Positions 17,572-28,094 of a DNA stretch of 64,000 bases are shown here, piece by piece (positions within the stretch are counted from its first letter, which is position 1; each line of letters begins with the position of its first letter). A program made the position numbers and the translations under genes. Under the pieces are notes generated by a model that had not been told where the DNA came from, searched no databases, and saw nothing but the letters and a program-made list of their open reading frames with translations. This DNA comes from Candidatus Nitrotoga sp. CP45 (GTDB lineage: Bacteria > Pseudomonadota > Gammaproteobacteria > Burkholderiales > Gallionellaceae). The stretch spans positions 34,584 to 98,583 of the forward strand of contig QFXJ01000030.1 of NCBI GenBank assembly GCA_003402375.1. Direction: 5' to 3'.

Positions 17572-18504
17572 ATGAATTTTCAACAATTGCGCATCATCCG
17601 CGAAACGGTCGCAAGCAATTTCAATCTCACCGAGGCGGCTAACGCGCTGTTCACCTCTCAGTCGGGCGTCTCCAAGCACATCAAGGATTTGGAGGATGAA
17701 CTGGGCATTGAGTTATTCGTGCGAAAAGGTAAACGGCTGCTGGGATTGACCGAACCGGGACGTGAACTTGTAGGAATTGTTAATCGTATTCTATTAGATG
17801 CGAACAATATAACGAATTTGGCTAACCAATATAGCGGACGTGATGAAGGCCGCCTTACTCTGGTTGCCACGCATACCCAAGCACGCTACGCCCTGCCTCG
17901 AGTGGTGACGGAATTCAAGAAAGCATTTCCAAAAGTGCATCTAAAACTACACCAGGCCAGCCCTAATGAAATAGTTTCCATGCTGCTGGATGGCCAAGCA
18001 GACATAGGCGTGGCCACTGAAGCACTTTCCGATGTTACCGGACTCGATATATTTCCCTATTATTCCTGGCACCATGCGGTAAGTGTGCCTGCCGGACATC
18101 CGTTAGAGAGTATTCATCCAATCTCGCTGGAAGCGGTTGCGGATTATCCCATCGTCACCTACCACGATGGCTTAACTGGACGGGCTGGAATAGACCAATC
18201 TTTTGCTGCGGCGGGGCTGGAGCCAGACATCGTCATGTCCGCACTTGATGCTGACGTAATAAAGACGTATGTAGAACTGGGATTGGGAATTGGGATCATT
18301 GCCTCAATGGCATTTAATCCATTTAAGGATACCGGGCTTCGATTGCTCGACAGCTCACACTTGTTTGGCAAGAACACTACATATATCGCTTTGCGGCACG
18401 GACACTATCTGCGCAACTTCGCATACCGTTTCATCGAGCTTTGTTCCCCTGCCCTTGATGAAGAAGTGATTCGTGCTGGTGTGGCACCGCTTCAGGCTGA
18501 ATAA
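17572..18504 (+). CDS. cysB: LysR-family regulator CysB of sulfur assimilation
   Basis: 310 aa. Winged-helix DNA-binding domain in residues 1-60 (MNFQQLRIIRETV, then SQSGVSKHIKDLEDELG as the recognition region), linker helix, and a periplasmic-binding-like effector domain from ~90. TLVATHTQARYALP and SALDADVIKTYVELGLGIGI are typical of CysB/Cbl. CysB activates cysteine biosynthesis and sulfate uptake genes with N-acetylserine/O-acetylserine as inducer. Location directly after cysTWA supports CysB over Cbl. A strong terminator follows at 18588. Confidence 0.94.
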   Translation: MNFQQLRIIRETVASNFNLTEAANALFTSQSGVSKHIKDLEDELGIELFVRKGKRLLGLTEPGRELVGIVNRILLDANNITNLANQYSGRDEGRLTLVATHTQARYALPRVVTEFKKAFPKVHLKLHQASPNEIVSMLLDGQADIGVATEALSDVTGLDIFPYYSWHHAVSVPAGHPLESIHPISLEAVADYPIVTYHDGLTGRAGIDQSFAAAGLEPDIVMSALDADVIKTYVELGLGIGIIASMAFNPFKDTGLRLLDSSHLFGKNTTYIALRHGHYLRNFAYRFIELCSPALDEEVIRAGVAPLQAE

Positions 18505-18587
18505 AGTTAATGATTAATATTTGTTGTTCAAATCACTGGCCAGTGTTCAATTTTTCCGGCAGACCACGTATTAATTAAGATCAACGT

Positions 18588-18638
18588 AAGTGGACATCTC
18601 CGTTTTAAGTTTATCAAAACGGAGATGTCCACTTTTTT
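18588..18638 (+). terminator. Strong rho-independent terminator after cysTWA-cysB
   Basis: A perfect 19-bp stem (AAGTGGACATCTCCGTTTT and its complement) with a 9-base loop is followed by a T run (ACTTTTTTCC). It ends the cys operon and also lies just downstream of the convergent Sel1 gene; seen from the minus strand the A-rich side gives a T run too, so it may serve both. Confidence 0.9.
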
Positions 18639-18701
18639 CCAATTTATATTTGGAAGATGGCGAATCTAATTTTCAAGACACTGCGCCATCATATCCAACC
18701 A

Positions 18702-19517
18702 TTACTTAGCGTGCTCTGTCAGCCACTTTCGTGCCAGCGCCTGCGCCTGTTCTACTTGTACAGCAGCCAATTTATATTCAATATTTCTTCTGCTTCTCTC
18801 AGCCGTTTCGTATCCTTCTCCTGCCGCCAAGTTATACCACATGTGTGCCTGAAGCCAATCTTGTGGTACGCCTTGACCACTTTCATACATCAACCCAAGG
18901 CTATGCTGCGCCTTCGCATTTTTTTGTTCGGCTGCCTTTAAATACCACGATGCGGCTTCTTTGAAATCCTGTGGAAGGCCTTGACCATTTGCATACAGCA
19001 CACCAAGATTGTACTGCGCCATCGCGCTACCCTGAGCTGCCGCTTTGCGGTACCACCACGCAGCTTCTTTATAATTCTGTGGTACGCCTTTACCATTATG
19101 GTACATCTGCCCAAGATTAAACTGCGCACCTGCGTGACCCTGTCCGGCGGCTCTGTGATACAAGGATGCTGCTTCATCATAGTCCCGTGATACACCTTGA
19201 CCATACTGGTACAAAATTCCAAGAGAATTTAGCGCATCCGCATCCCCCTGCTTAACTGCATACCTATACCATACCGCAGCTTCTTTGAAATCTTGAGTAA
19301 CACCTTGGCCTTTGTGATGCATCAAACCAAGATTATATTGGGCAGTTGCATCGCCACTGACCGCAAGCCGACGAAATTCTTTTAATGCAGCGGGATAATT
19401 GCCTTTTTCATAAGCCTCAGTCGCATCTTGCAAATCAGCTTGCGCAACTGCGCTCATCGCAAAAAAAATCACTGCCAACAATAGCCTGAATAAATTTACC
19501 GTAATTGTGTTGTGCAT
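18702..19517 (-). CDS. Secreted Sel1-repeat (TPR-like) protein
   Basis: 271 aa. A signal peptide (residues 1-27, hydrophobic LFRLLLAVIFFAMSAVAQA) is followed by one degenerate and five good 36-residue Sel1-like repeats of the pattern A-x-AQYNLGxMYxxGxGVPQDxKEAAxWYxKAAxQG, then a C-terminal helix EQAQALARKWLTE. The repeats build an alpha-solenoid that binds protein partners, probably in the periplasm. The DNA repeats are similar enough (108-bp period) that copy number may vary among strains. It is monocistronic; function beyond protein binding cannot be given. Confidence 0.9.
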   Translation of the reverse strand: MHNTITVNLFRLLLAVIFFAMSAVAQADLQDATEAYEKGNYPAALKEFRRLAVSGDATAQYNLGLMHHKGQGVTQDFKEAAVWYRYAVKQGDADALNSLGILYQYGQGVSRDYDEAASLYHRAAGQGHAGAQFNLGQMYHNGKGVPQNYKEAAWWYRKAAAQGSAMAQYNLGVLYANGQGLPQDFKEAASWYLKAAEQKNAKAQHSLGLMYESGQGVPQDWLQAHMWYNLAAGEGYETAERSRRNIEYKLAAVQVEQAQALARKWLTEHAK

Positions 19518-19841
19518 TTTCCATTCCTCGTAATTTAAGTCTATTAACCCGACGTGATTCTATTCCACCCTACACCTTCGCTGCCATTTTTAGAACTGCC
19601 AATACATCTTGCCAGTGGATACCAACACCATCTACTTTGAATGCTTGAATTATGATCACTGACGGTGCTCCCGTATCCTACCACCATCATTAGCAGCACT
19701 CAAACTTCATTCATACCATACGTATAATCAATCAGGAACGCGCAATCTGTCGCATTTCATTCACAACATGACCAAACCCAAAATTTCTTTAGGACAGAAA
19801 CGTCATACAATTACCTATCCCCTCTTTAGATTTAAGCTCGC
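19518..19841. other. Intergenic region between the Sel1 gene and alaS
   Basis: About 320 bp with no convincing gene, hairpin terminator or repeat. It must contain the promoter of the Sel1 gene on its left side and the transcription end of alaS on its right side, but neither can be placed by eye. Confidence 0.4.
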
Positions 19842-22535
19842 TTATAGCTTTCCCTTTACCCAAACCGATACAGATGCAAGTGCAGTGGCCAGGAATTCTG
19901 GCTGCGTACCCCCTGCTTGAGCCATATCCGCACGGCCACCACCTTTTCCACCCACCTGCTGCGCCACTAAATTAACCAATTCTCCCGCCTTCACCTTATC
20001 GGTAATATCAGCGGTAACACCTGCGATAAGCATCACTTTCCCATCAGCCACGGCAGCCAATACGATGGCCGCCGATTTAAGTTTGTCTTTCAGCTTGTCT
20101 AATGTCTCACGCAATATTTTATTATCCGCACCTTCCAAAAGTGCAGCTACTATCTTGACGCCATTAATTTCTATAGCCTGACTTACCAAATCTTCACCTT
20201 GCGAAGACGCTAATTTAGATTTCAAGGTAGCCAGTTCTTTTTCCAGCGCTTTTATCCCATCCTGCATTTGCGCAACACGCTGGGTTAGTTCATGTGGCTG
20301 CACCTTAAGCATGGCGGCGACTTCATGCACCCTTGCATCTAGCTGTTGCGCCCAGCTCAATGCCCCCTCTCCGGTGATCGCCTCTACACGGCGGATACCA
20401 GCAGCAACACCGCTCTCCATTACAATCTTGAATAAGCCAATGTCGCCGGTGCGCTGTACATGCGTGCCACCGCATAGTTCAGTGGAAAATTCGCCCATGC
20501 CTAATACGCGCACTTCATCGCCATACTTTTCACCGAACAATGCCATGGCACCGGATTTAAGCGCATCATCATAAGCCATCACCTGCGCGCTCACCGCAGC
20601 ATTTGCCTGTATGGCATGGTTCACTCGGCTTTCCACCTCGCGGATTTGCGTATCGGTCATCGGTGCATTGTGGCTAAAGTCAAAACGTGTTTTTGTCTGG
20701 TCTACCAGCGAACCCTTCTGTTGCACATGCGTACCCAATACATCACGTAGCGCCCGGTGCATAAGGTGCGTGGCAGAGTGGTTACGGATGGTGCGCGCGC
20801 GCGCAGCTTTATCGACAATAGCGTCGATCGAGTCACCCACCTTGATAAAACCACTCTTTACCTGTCCGTGATGGCCAAACACATCGGGTTGAATTTTTTG
20901 TGTATCTTCTACAACAAAAAGCGTTTGATTATTGGAAGATATTTGCAGCACGCCCACGTCGCCCACCTGCCCACCAGATTCCGCGTAAAACGGCGTATTG
21001 TCTAACACCACAATACCTGTATCAGAAGCGGACAGCTCATGCACAGCCACGCCATCCTTATACAATGCCACGACCTTGCCCTGCGTGGCCAGTTTTTCGT
21101 ACCCGTGGAATTGCGTTTTCACACCCTCGTATTCCAACCCTGCGGCTATCTTAAACTTTCCCGCCGCACGCGCCTGTTCGCGCTGACGTGTCATGGCATC
21201 ATTAAAGCCAACTTCATCCACTATGACACCATGCTCACGACATACATCCTGTGTCAGGTCGAGCGGAAAACCATAGGTGTCGTGCAAAGTAAACGCAATA
21301 TGCCCCACAAGAATTTTGGGTTGAAGTAACTTGCCTTCACCTCGACTCTTTCCACTGTCCGATTCGGCATCAAAACCAAGACCAGCCGTTACAATTTTAT
21401 CGAGTGCTACTTCCAGCATTTTCATACCATGCTCAATCGTCTCAAAAAAGCGCTCTTCCTCGATGCGTAGCACCTCAGTTACCCGCGTTTGTGCCGCGAC
21501 CAACTCGGGATACGCTCCGCCCATTTCTCTGGCAAGATCAACTACTATCTTATGGAAAAATGCTGTGCGACAACCTAGTTTATAACCATGCCGGATGGCA
21601 CGACGGATAATGCGGCGCAGCACATAGCCGCGCCCTTCATTGCCGGGAATCACTCCATCCACGATTAAAAAGGAACAAGCACGAATATGGTCAGCGATCA
21701 CCTTGAGCGAGTTGTTGGTAAGGTCGCTGGTGTTTGTTTCGCGTGCCGCGGCGCAGATAAGGTTCTGGAACAAGTCAATATCGTAATTGGAATGCACATG
21801 TTGCAATACTGCCGCGATGCGCTCCAGTCCCATGCCAGTATCCACTGATGGCTTGGGCAACGGGTGCAGCACACCGTTCTCATCGCGGTTGTATTGCATG
21901 AATACCAAGTTCCAGATTTCAATATAGCGATCACCATCGGCCTCCGCACTGCCCGGAGGGCCGCCCCAAACATCAGGCCCATGGTCATAAAAAATTTCCG
22001 AACATGGGCCACATGGACCGGTATCAGCCATCTGCCAGAAATTATCGGAAGCATAGCGCGTGCCTTGGTTATCACCGATACGCACAATACGCTCGACAGG
22101 TACGCCCACTTCATTGGACCAAATGCCATAAGCTTCATCATCCTCGGCATAAACTGTTACCCAAAGCTTGTCAGCTGGCAGCTTATAAACCTCAGTAAGC
22201 AATTCCCAGGCATATTTGATGGCACTGTGTTTAAAATAATCCCCAAAGCTGAAATTACCCAACATCTCGAAAAATGTGTGATGCCGCGCGGTATAACCCA
22301 CGTTTTCCAGGTCGTTGTGCTTACCGCCCGCACGCACGCAACGCTGCGAAGACGTAGCGCGTACATACGGACGCCTGTCGTGGCCGAGGAAACAGTCTTT
22401 GAACTGCACCATGCCGGAGTTGGTGAACAACAAAGTAGGATCATTGCCCGGCACCAATGGACTGGAAGGCACAATAGTGTGCTCTTTGGAGGCAAAATAA
22501 TCCAAAAATTTCAGACGGATTTCGCTGCTGTTCAT
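19842..22535 (-). CDS. alaS: Alanyl-tRNA synthetase
   Basis: 897 aa. The class II catalytic domain starts [19 protein letters not shown], with motif 2 around [19 protein letters not shown]. The tRNA-recognition region follows, then the editing domain with zinc-type ligands [12 protein letters not shown] and ELCGGTHVQ, and the C-terminal DHHA1/glycine-rich C-Ala domain ([15 protein letters not shown]). It charges tRNA-Ala and clears mis-made Ser/Gly-tRNA. Compared with the E. coli enzyme there is an insertion of roughly 20 residues just before the [11 protein letters not shown] segment (the stretch with [14 protein letters not shown]). The gene is monocistronic. Confidence 0.98.
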   Translation of the reverse strand: MNSSEIRLKFLDYFASKEHTIVPSSPLVPGNDPTLLFTNSGMVQFKDCFLGHDRRPYVRATSSQRCVRAGGKHNDLENVGYTARHHTFFEMLGNFSFGDYFKHSAIKYAWELLTEVYKLPADKLWVTVYAEDDEAYGIWSNEVGVPVERIVRIGDNQGTRYASDNFWQMADTGPCGPCSEIFYDHGPDVWGGPPGSAEADGDRYIEIWNLVFMQYNRDENGVLHPLPKPSVDTGMGLERIAAVLQHVHSNYDIDLFQNLICAAARETNTSDLTNNSLKVIADHIRACSFLIVDGVIPGNEGRGYVLRRIIRRAIRHGYKLGCRTAFFHKIVVDLAREMGGAYPELVAAQTRVTEVLRIEEERFFETIEHGMKMLEVALDKIVTAGLGFDAESDSGKSRGEGKLLQPKILVGHIAFTLHDTYGFPLDLTQDVCREHGVIVDEVGFNDAMTRQREQARAAGKFKIAAGLEYEGVKTQFHGYEKLATQGKVVALYKDGVAVHELSASDTGIVVLDNTPFYAESGGQVGDVGVLQISSNNQTLFVVEDTQKIQPDVFGHHGQVKSGFIKVGDSIDAIVDKAARARTIRNHSATHLMHRALRDVLGTHVQQKGSLVDQTKTRFDFSHNAPMTDTQIREVESRVNHAIQANAAVSAQVMAYDDALKSGAMALFGEKYGDEVRVLGMGEFSTELCGGTHVQRTGDIGLFKIVMESGVAAGIRRVEAITGEGALSWAQQLDARVHEVAAMLKVQPHELTQRVAQMQDGIKALEKELATLKSKLASSQGEDLVSQAIEINGVKIVAALLEGADNKILRETLDKLKDKLKSAAIVLAAVADGKVMLIAGVTADITDKVKAGELVNLVAQQVGGKGGGRADMAQAGGTQPEFLATALASVSVWVKGKL

Positions 22536-22848
22536 CTGTTCACCAATCTTTAAAAAAGTAATTATTCTTATGTTTCATTAAGGTGTGAATAATACCATCC
22601 GGCACTACCAAGCTGCACCTCCCATTTCTTATAGCAGGTAGATGGTGCATGCGACGAAACCATTTTCTGAGGAATTTAATGATGGGGCTAATCTGATCAT
22701 AATATCAAACGAGACATCATGGATGGCGTTTGCTATTGAGCAACATAATATTGATAAATTTTAAAAACACATGTCCGAAGAATCGAACAACATCATGCGT
22801 TTTTTCAGAACCCGGATGAAAATAATCTTCAGACTGACCTGTTTCCGC
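22536..22848. other. Intergenic region upstream of alaS and downstream of the c-di-GMP gene
   Basis: About 310 bp without a recognisable gene or repeat. The alaS promoter should lie within the first ~150 bp next to 22536. No rho-independent terminator is obvious after the GGDEF/EAL gene. Confidence 0.4.
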
Positions 22849-25293
22849 TTAAAGCTCAAATAAGCCTCTACCTGTAGAGAGAAGCTTGGTTAATTCCTCA
22901 GCGCATATTGGTTGACTGAAGTAATAACCCTGTATCTCATCGCATCCCTGCTGTTTCAGGAAAGCTAATTGCTCTAGGGTTTCCACCCCTTCGGCGATTA
23001 CTTTCAGTTTGAGACTATGAGCCATTGAAATAATGGTACTTACAATTACCGCATCATCCGTGTCTGTCGCCAAATCACGCACAAACGATTGATCAATCTT
23101 GAACTTATCAATTGGAAAACGCTTGAGATAACTTAAACTGGAATAGCCCGTGCCAAAATCATCCACCGACAGCTTAAGCCCCATCGCCTTCATGTCCTCC
23201 AACAACAAAATTGCGGCTTCCGCATCCTGCATGACGACACCTTCGGTAATTTCAAGCTCCAGACCAGATGGAGCCAGGCCACTTTCATACAGAATAGCCT
23301 TAATTATCTCGCCAAGATTTTTCTGGCGGAATTGCACCGCCGAAAGATTTACCGCCATGGTAATTTTTGCCAATCCCAGCTTACGCCACTCCTGATTTTG
23401 ACGGCAAGCCTCACGCAACACCCATTCTCCAATAGGTGGGATCAGACCGTTCTCTTCCGCAATGGGGATGAACTGCGCTGGCAAGACATTTCCATGCACA
23501 GGGTGATTCCAGCGAATCAGGGCTTCCACACCGACGATACGACCGCTTTGCAAATTCACTTGTGGCTGATAAAGCAGAAATAATTCGTTCCGTTCCAAGG
23601 CGTGACTCAATTTATTCTTGATCGCCATCCGTTCTAGCGAACGCCGGTTCATCTCGTGGGTGAAAAATTGGTAATTATTCCGCCCGTTTCCCTTAGCTTG
23701 GTACATCGCGGCATCAGCATGCGCAATCAGGGATTCACTGTCATTCCCGTCTTCCGGGAACACACTAATTCCAATGCTGGTAGTCACTTCAATTTCGTTT
23801 CCATCAATTACACAAGGGCCTGCAATAGATGTCAGAAGTTTTACGGCAATCGTGGCAATATCATCCGTATTTTCTACATATGGCAACATGATGGCAAATT
23901 CATCGCCACCCAACCGGCTTACCGTATCACTAGTACGTGCAACACTGCTAATGCGGCCTGCCACAACCTTTAATAACTTATCACCAACAAGATGGCCCAA
24001 TGTGTCGTTAACACCCTTGAAACGATCCAAATCAAGGAACATAACGGCCACCTTGCGCTGTTCACGTCCAGCATGGGCAATCGCCTGCGCTAAGCGATCA
24101 TGCAACATCATGCGATTTGGAAGGTTAGTGAGAAAATCATGCTGCGCAATATAAACCATACGTTCTTCTGCCGCTTTGCGCTCGCTGATATCAGAAACCA
24201 CCGCAATATAATGACTAAATTCGCCCCACGCATCTTTCATCGTGCTGATGCTCAACCACTCGACGTAACTCTCTCCATTCTTGCGGCGATCTGTTATTTC
24301 ACCCTGCCAACGGCCATTTTTTTTAATACTCTGCCACATCTTGTCGTAAAACGATTTATCCATCAAACCGGAATGAAGCATTCGCGGGTTCTTGCCAATC
24401 GCTTCAGTAGCGCTGTAACCGGTAATGGCGGAAAAAGCCGGATTGACCGACACAATATTGTTACTTGAATCTGTCACTACTACGCCCTCATTGATGGTAT
24501 CGAATATACGCGCAAACAATCGAAGCTGTTCCGTGGCCTCTTTACGCGCGGTAATATCCTCGATCACCTCAATAAAATAATCCGGCTCACCCGTAGAAGT
24601 GCGAGTAAGCGAGCATGTAAGATTGACCCACACCAATGAACCGTCCTTGCGCACATAACGTATTTCCTTGGTAGAGCTAGGAACCTCGCCGGCAAGTAAC
24701 TGCTGCATACTGTCCAGTTCGTCTGACATATCGTCGGGGTAGGTGATGCTCGGTCGATCGTGTGTTAGGAGTTCTTCCTCAGTACAACCAGTGATGACGC
24801 ACAGCTTGTGGTTAACGCGCAGCCAGCGGCCATCCAGCCCGACATGTGCGATGCCAACCGCCGCCTGTTCAAACGTCGCGCGAAAGCGCTGCTCGGATTG
24901 GAAATGGGTGCGCCGCGCCTGTGCCGCCTGCAACTCGCGCTCAATAGCGGGAATCAGACGCTTCAAATTGCTCTTCAGCAGGTAGTCATGCGCCCCAGCC
25001 TTGATCGCCGCCACCGCCAAATCTTCGCCGATGGCACCGGAAACGATAATGAACGGCAGATCGCGTCCTCTTTGCTGCACAATTTGTAACGCAGCAAATG
25101 AGTCAAACCCTGGCATAGCGTGGTCAGAAAGCACCAAGTCCCACTCACCCTGTTGCAAGGCCTGATTTAAACCATCTGCGCTGTCTACCCTTACATGGAT
25201 GAGTTCATAGTGTTGTTGTAAATATCGCGTCAACAGTAGCGCGTCATCTTCTGAATCCTCAATGACCAGCGTACGTAATATCGGCTTGTTCAT
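22849..25293 (-). CDS. Response regulator with REC-PAS-PAS-GGDEF-EAL domains (c-di-GMP turnover)
   Basis: 814 aa. An N-terminal receiver has the acidic pair in VIEDSEDD, phospho-acceptor in LVLSDHAMPG and lysine in YLLKSN (residues 1-125). Two PAS domains follow, near 135-255 (ATFEQAAVGIAHV) and 260-380 (TINEGVVVTD). The diguanylate cyclase domain has an intact RLGGDEF and an inhibitory I-site RTSD five residues before GGDEF. The phosphodiesterase domain has VEALIRW (EAL) and DDFGTGYSSLSYLKRFPIDK. Both catalytic signatures are intact, so either activity is possible. Its start overlaps the stop of the Rcp1-like regulator, and the histidine kinase lies upstream on the same strand; phosphotransfer from that kinase to this receiver is inferred. 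Confidence 0.95.
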   Translation of the reverse strand: MNKPILRTLVIEDSEDDALLLTRYLQQHYELIHVRVDSADGLNQALQQGEWDLVLSDHAMPGFDSFAALQIVQQRGRDLPFIIVSGAIGEDLAVAAIKAGAHDYLLKSNLKRLIPAIERELQAAQARRTHFQSEQRFRATFEQAAVGIAHVGLDGRWLRVNHKLCVITGCTEEELLTHDRPSITYPDDMSDELDSMQQLLAGEVPSSTKEIRYVRKDGSLVWVNLTCSLTRTSTGEPDYFIEVIEDITARKEATEQLRLFARIFDTINEGVVVTDSSNNIVSVNPAFSAITGYSATEAIGKNPRMLHSGLMDKSFYDKMWQSIKKNGRWQGEITDRRKNGESYVEWLSISTMKDAWGEFSHYIAVVSDISERKAAEERMVYIAQHDFLTNLPNRMMLHDRLAQAIAHAGREQRKVAVMFLDLDRFKGVNDTLGHLVGDKLLKVVAGRISSVARTSDTVSRLGGDEFAIMLPYVENTDDIATIAVKLLTSIAGPCVIDGNEIEVTTSIGISVFPEDGNDSESLIAHADAAMYQAKGNGRNNYQFFTHEMNRRSLERMAIKNKLSHALERNELFLLYQPQVNLQSGRIVGVEALIRWNHPVHGNVLPAQFIPIAEENGLIPPIGEWVLREACRQNQEWRKLGLAKITMAVNLSAVQFRQKNLGEIIKAILYESGLAPSGLELEITEGVVMQDAEAAILLLEDMKAMGLKLSVDDFGTGYSSLSYLKRFPIDKFKIDQSFVRDLATDTDDAVIVSTIISMAHSLKLKVIAEGVETLEQLAFLKQQGCDEIQGYYFSQPICAEELTKLLSTGRGLFEL

Positions 25294-25742
25294 TGCACCC
25301 GCCTACCATTTGGAGGGGTTTCATTGATTGCCAGCCAATACACCCCAAGATTGCGCACCGCCTCAGTGAATTGATCAAAATCCACTGGCTTAAGGATATA
25401 GCTGTTGAGACCCAGTTTGTAGCCGGCTAACAGGTCACTCTCTTCGCGCGAGGAGGTAAGCATCGCCACCGGCAACAGTGCAGTTAGCGGGTTCGCACGC
25501 AGTTGTTTTAATACTTCGAGGCCATCTACTTTGGGCAATTTCAAATCAAGCAAAATTAACGCTGGCATCACATTCAGGTCACGCCCCGCATACTTTCCTT
25601 TACCAAACAAATAATCGAGTGCTTCCGCCCCATCACGTGCCACTACGACTCCATTGTCGATACGGTTTTGCTTGAGCGCCCGCAAGGCAAGCACCTCATC
25701 ATCAGGATTATCCTCGACCAGTAAAATAAATTTATTACCCAT
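25290..25742 (-). CDS. Single-domain response regulator, Rcp1-like
   Basis: 150 aa receiver-only protein: acidic pocket in LLVEDNPDDE, phosphorylated Asp in ILLDLKLPKVDG, Thr/Ser in AMLTSSREESD and lysine in SYILKPVDFDQF. The NPDDE signature and the short C-terminal extension are typical of the Rcp1 type that partners phytochrome-like or DUF3365-type kinases. It has no output domain, so it acts through protein contact or as a phosphate relay. It overlaps the GGDEF/EAL gene by 4 bp and follows the kinase gene by ~48 bp. Confidence 0.93.
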   Translation of the reverse strand: MGNKFILLVEDNPDDEVLALRALKQNRIDNGVVVARDGAEALDYLFGKGKYAGRDLNVMPALILLDLKLPKVDGLEVLKQLRANPLTALLPVAMLTSSREESDLLAGYKLGLNSYILKPVDFDQFTEAVRNLGVYWLAINETPPNGRRVQ

Positions 25743-25790
25743 GCTGCGGCCCCCTTATTTGGTGCACACCCTTACTTATGGCAAAGTAAA

Positions 25791-27287
25791 TTACGGCAAA
25801 GTGAAATAAAATGTCGCGCCCTTGTCTGGCTCCCCTTCCGCCCATACTCGACCACCATGGCGGTGAATAATGCGCTGCACTGTGGCCAACCCAATCCCAG
25901 TGCCGGAAAACTCGGCCATAGCGTGCAGCCGCTGAAATGCAGCAAAAAGTTTACCAACGTATGCCATATCAAACCCTGCTCCATTATCACGAATGAAATA
26001 CACAGATGCTCCAACTTGGTGGGTGACACCCATTTTTATACGTGCATCCTCGCGTTTAGAAGTAAACTTCCATGCATTGCCCAATAGATTCTCCAACGCT
26101 ATTTTCAATAAATGGGCATCACCCCGCACCGTCATTCCTGGCATACAGACGAACTCCACGCGGCGTTCAGGCTGTGCCTGTTGCAATTCGTCGGCCACCG
26201 CCTGCGCCAACACGCTCAAATTCACCGTCTCAAAATTCATTTCACTGCGTGTGACGCGCGATAGCTTGAGCATATCGTCAATCAACTGTCCCATGCGCTG
26301 GGTAGCAGCGCGTACCCGTTGCAAATAATCTTTCCCCACTTCGTCCAGCTGCACACTATAGTCATCGAGCAAAGCTCGGCTGAAGCCATCTATGCTGCGT
26401 AGCGGCGCGCGCAAATCATGCGACACCGAATAACTGAAGGCCTCCAGCTCTTGATTGGCCGCAGCCAGCTGGATAGTACGCTGCGCTACCTGATCTTCCA
26501 ATTCCACTGACACACGTCGTAAACGCGTAATTACCAATGCAAGCGCCCCCAACCCGAGCACCAGCAATGCGCCAAAGAGAATAAAGACATCGCGCAAATC
26601 AGTGCGACTTTGCGCCACTACACTATCCAACGGCCGAATAATTTCTAGCACACCGCGCACATCTCCTACTTTCCAGTCATGCTTAGGGCTGTCTGAACGT
26701 GCATTGTGGCAACTTATACATTCCGCGCGCATTACATCCGCCGTAGCGTAACGTAGCGAAGCCCGCCCCTGAAAATCTTCAAAACGATAGTAAGGTTGTT
26801 GTGGGCGCACCTGCAACGCTGCCAAAGCCTGCTGCTCAAAATCATCATGCGCACCGCCATCCTTGCGCCAAGGAAAGGGGTAATTGCTATATAAACGCAC
26901 CACCATGCCAGAACCGCGTAAGCTAATCCTTCTGCCAAGTTCCATACTGAAAGTAGCGGGTAACGGAATGGCTCCCGCCTTGTGCAAGTAGTCATGCGTC
27001 ACTTCAATGTTGCGGCCGCTTACGCGATCCACAACTTCAGTTGTGTATAAATTACGCAGTTCCATTAGAGACTCTGCGTGCAGAGTAATGCCCTGGAGTG
27101 CGGCGGATTGCATCAATGTGGTTGTGGCGTGGGACAAATACCCTAACGTAAGCAGCGTACCGCTACAAAAAATAACGCTTAGTACCAAGATGGTGTGCTT
27201 ATAAAGCGGGGTTAGGCACGCTGCCCAACACCTTTTCAATTGTTGGCGCACGTCGGATGAAATTACTGATGAACTTGCTGGTCGCAT
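25791..27287 (-). CDS. Membrane histidine kinase with Tll0287-like (DUF3365) sensor and CxxCH haem motif
   Basis: About 498 aa from the ATG at 27287; I chose it because GAAGGGGA lies seven bases upstream, while the ATG at 27308 has no ribosome site. Helix 1 ([21 protein letters not shown]) and helix 2 ([20 protein letters not shown]) flank a periplasmic sensor of ~190 residues. This contains AECISCHN, a c-type haem-binding CxxCH, as in DUF3365/Tll0287 proteins, so redox or gas sensing is plausible. The cytoplasmic part has the H-box [18 protein letters not shown] and an HATPase with N, G1 (DNGAGFDM) and G2 (GTGIGLATV) boxes. It is first of three cotranscribed signalling genes. Confidence 0.92.
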   Translation of the reverse strand: MRPASSSVISSDVRQQLKRCWAACLTPLYKHTILVLSVIFCSGTLLTLGYLSHATTTLMQSAALQGITLHAESLMELRNLYTTEVVDRVSGRNIEVTHDYLHKAGAIPLPATFSMELGRRISLRGSGMVVRLYSNYPFPWRKDGGAHDDFEQQALAALQVRPQQPYYRFEDFQGRASLRYATADVMRAECISCHNARSDSPKHDWKVGDVRGVLEIIRPLDSVVAQSRTDLRDVFILFGALLVLGLGALALVITRLRRVSVELEDQVAQRTIQLAAANQELEAFSYSVSHDLRAPLRSIDGFSRALLDDYSVQLDEVGKDYLQRVRAATQRMGQLIDDMLKLSRVTRSEMNFETVNLSVLAQAVADELQQAQPERRVEFVCMPGMTVRGDAHLLKIALENLLGNAWKFTSKREDARIKMGVTHQVGASVYFIRDNGAGFDMAYVGKLFAAFQRLHAMAEFSGTGIGLATVQRIIHRHGGRVWAEGEPDKGATFYFTLP

Positions 27288-27466
27288 GGCGCATTCCCCT
27301 TCAGACATCTAGCCAGAATAATTGGGAACATACTATCAAGTTAAACGCTTTTTACCTTTAACTTATTAACCTGCACTTAACAAAGATCCCACGTAAATAG
27401 GTAAACCTCCTGTAGCACTTTACGCTGGCAAAAGCGGTTGGGCAAGCGGCCTGTGACTATACAAAA

Positions 27467-28078
27467 TCAAGAAAGTGATAAAATTACTTTCTCCAAGTTT
27501 ACTTTAACTTGTTCTGGTGATTGGGCAGCATTAATCAACACGAAGCGATCCGGATGTTTTTTACGACGCTCCAGGTAAGCTTGCCGCACTTTTTCGAAAA
27601 AGCTGTCTTTTTCTTGTTCGAAGCGATCCAGCGTTATATTTTTTGACAGTCGTTGGCGCGCCACCTCAACCGGAAGATCAAACAACAATGTCAAATCCGG
27701 CTGAAAATTTTCATGTACCCAGCATTCCAATTGTTCCAGCTTTGCCACGTTCATCCCCCTGCCCCCGCCCTGATAAGCAAAACTGGCATCACTAAAACGG
27801 TCGGATACCACCCAGATTCCCCGTTGCAGAGCTGGCTTAATAACCTGCTCGATATGTTCTAAGCGAGCGGCAAACATTAACAGAGCCTCCGTTTCTGCGT
27901 GCATGGTTTGGTTTAGCAGAATGTCACGCAGATTTTCACCCACGGGCGTGCCACCCGGTTCACGCGTTACAAGCACCTCATTACCGCGCTTGCGTAAAGT
28001 TTCAGCAAACCAGGTTAGATGGGTGCTCTTACCTGCCCCGTCTATCCCTTCAAAGGTTATAAATTTTGCCTTATTCAT
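27467..28078 (-). CDS. tmk: Thymidylate kinase
   Basis: 203 aa. P-loop [12 protein letters not shown] near residue 9, the dTMP-binding DR motif in [19 protein letters not shown], and the LID region further on. It phosphorylates dTMP to d[13 protein letters not shown] is the family signature. It lies 16 bp downstream of the DMT transporter gene on the same strand, so the two are probably cotranscribed. In many bacteria tmk is followed by holB; here it is followed by the kinase gene. Confidence 0.97.
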   Translation of the reverse strand: MNKAKFITFEGIDGAGKSTHLTWFAETLRKRGNEVLVTREPGGTPVGENLRDILLNQTMHAETEALLMFAARLEHIEQVIKPALQRGIWVVSDRFSDASFAYQGGGRGMNVAKLEQLECWVHENFQPDLTLLFDLPVEVARQRLSKNITLDRFEQEKDSFFEKVRQAYLERRKKHPDRFVLINAAQSPEQVKVNLEKVILSLS

Positions 28079-28094
28079 TTACTTCCCCCAAAAA

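Noticed and set aside
18780..19320. Regularly spaced repeats that could suggest a CRISPR array
   Set aside because: The 108-bp period is explained by Sel1 protein repeats in an intact coding frame.
21864..22553. A 229-codon open frame antisense to alaS
   Set aside because: Shadow of the conserved AlaRS catalytic domain; no ribosome site or protein family.
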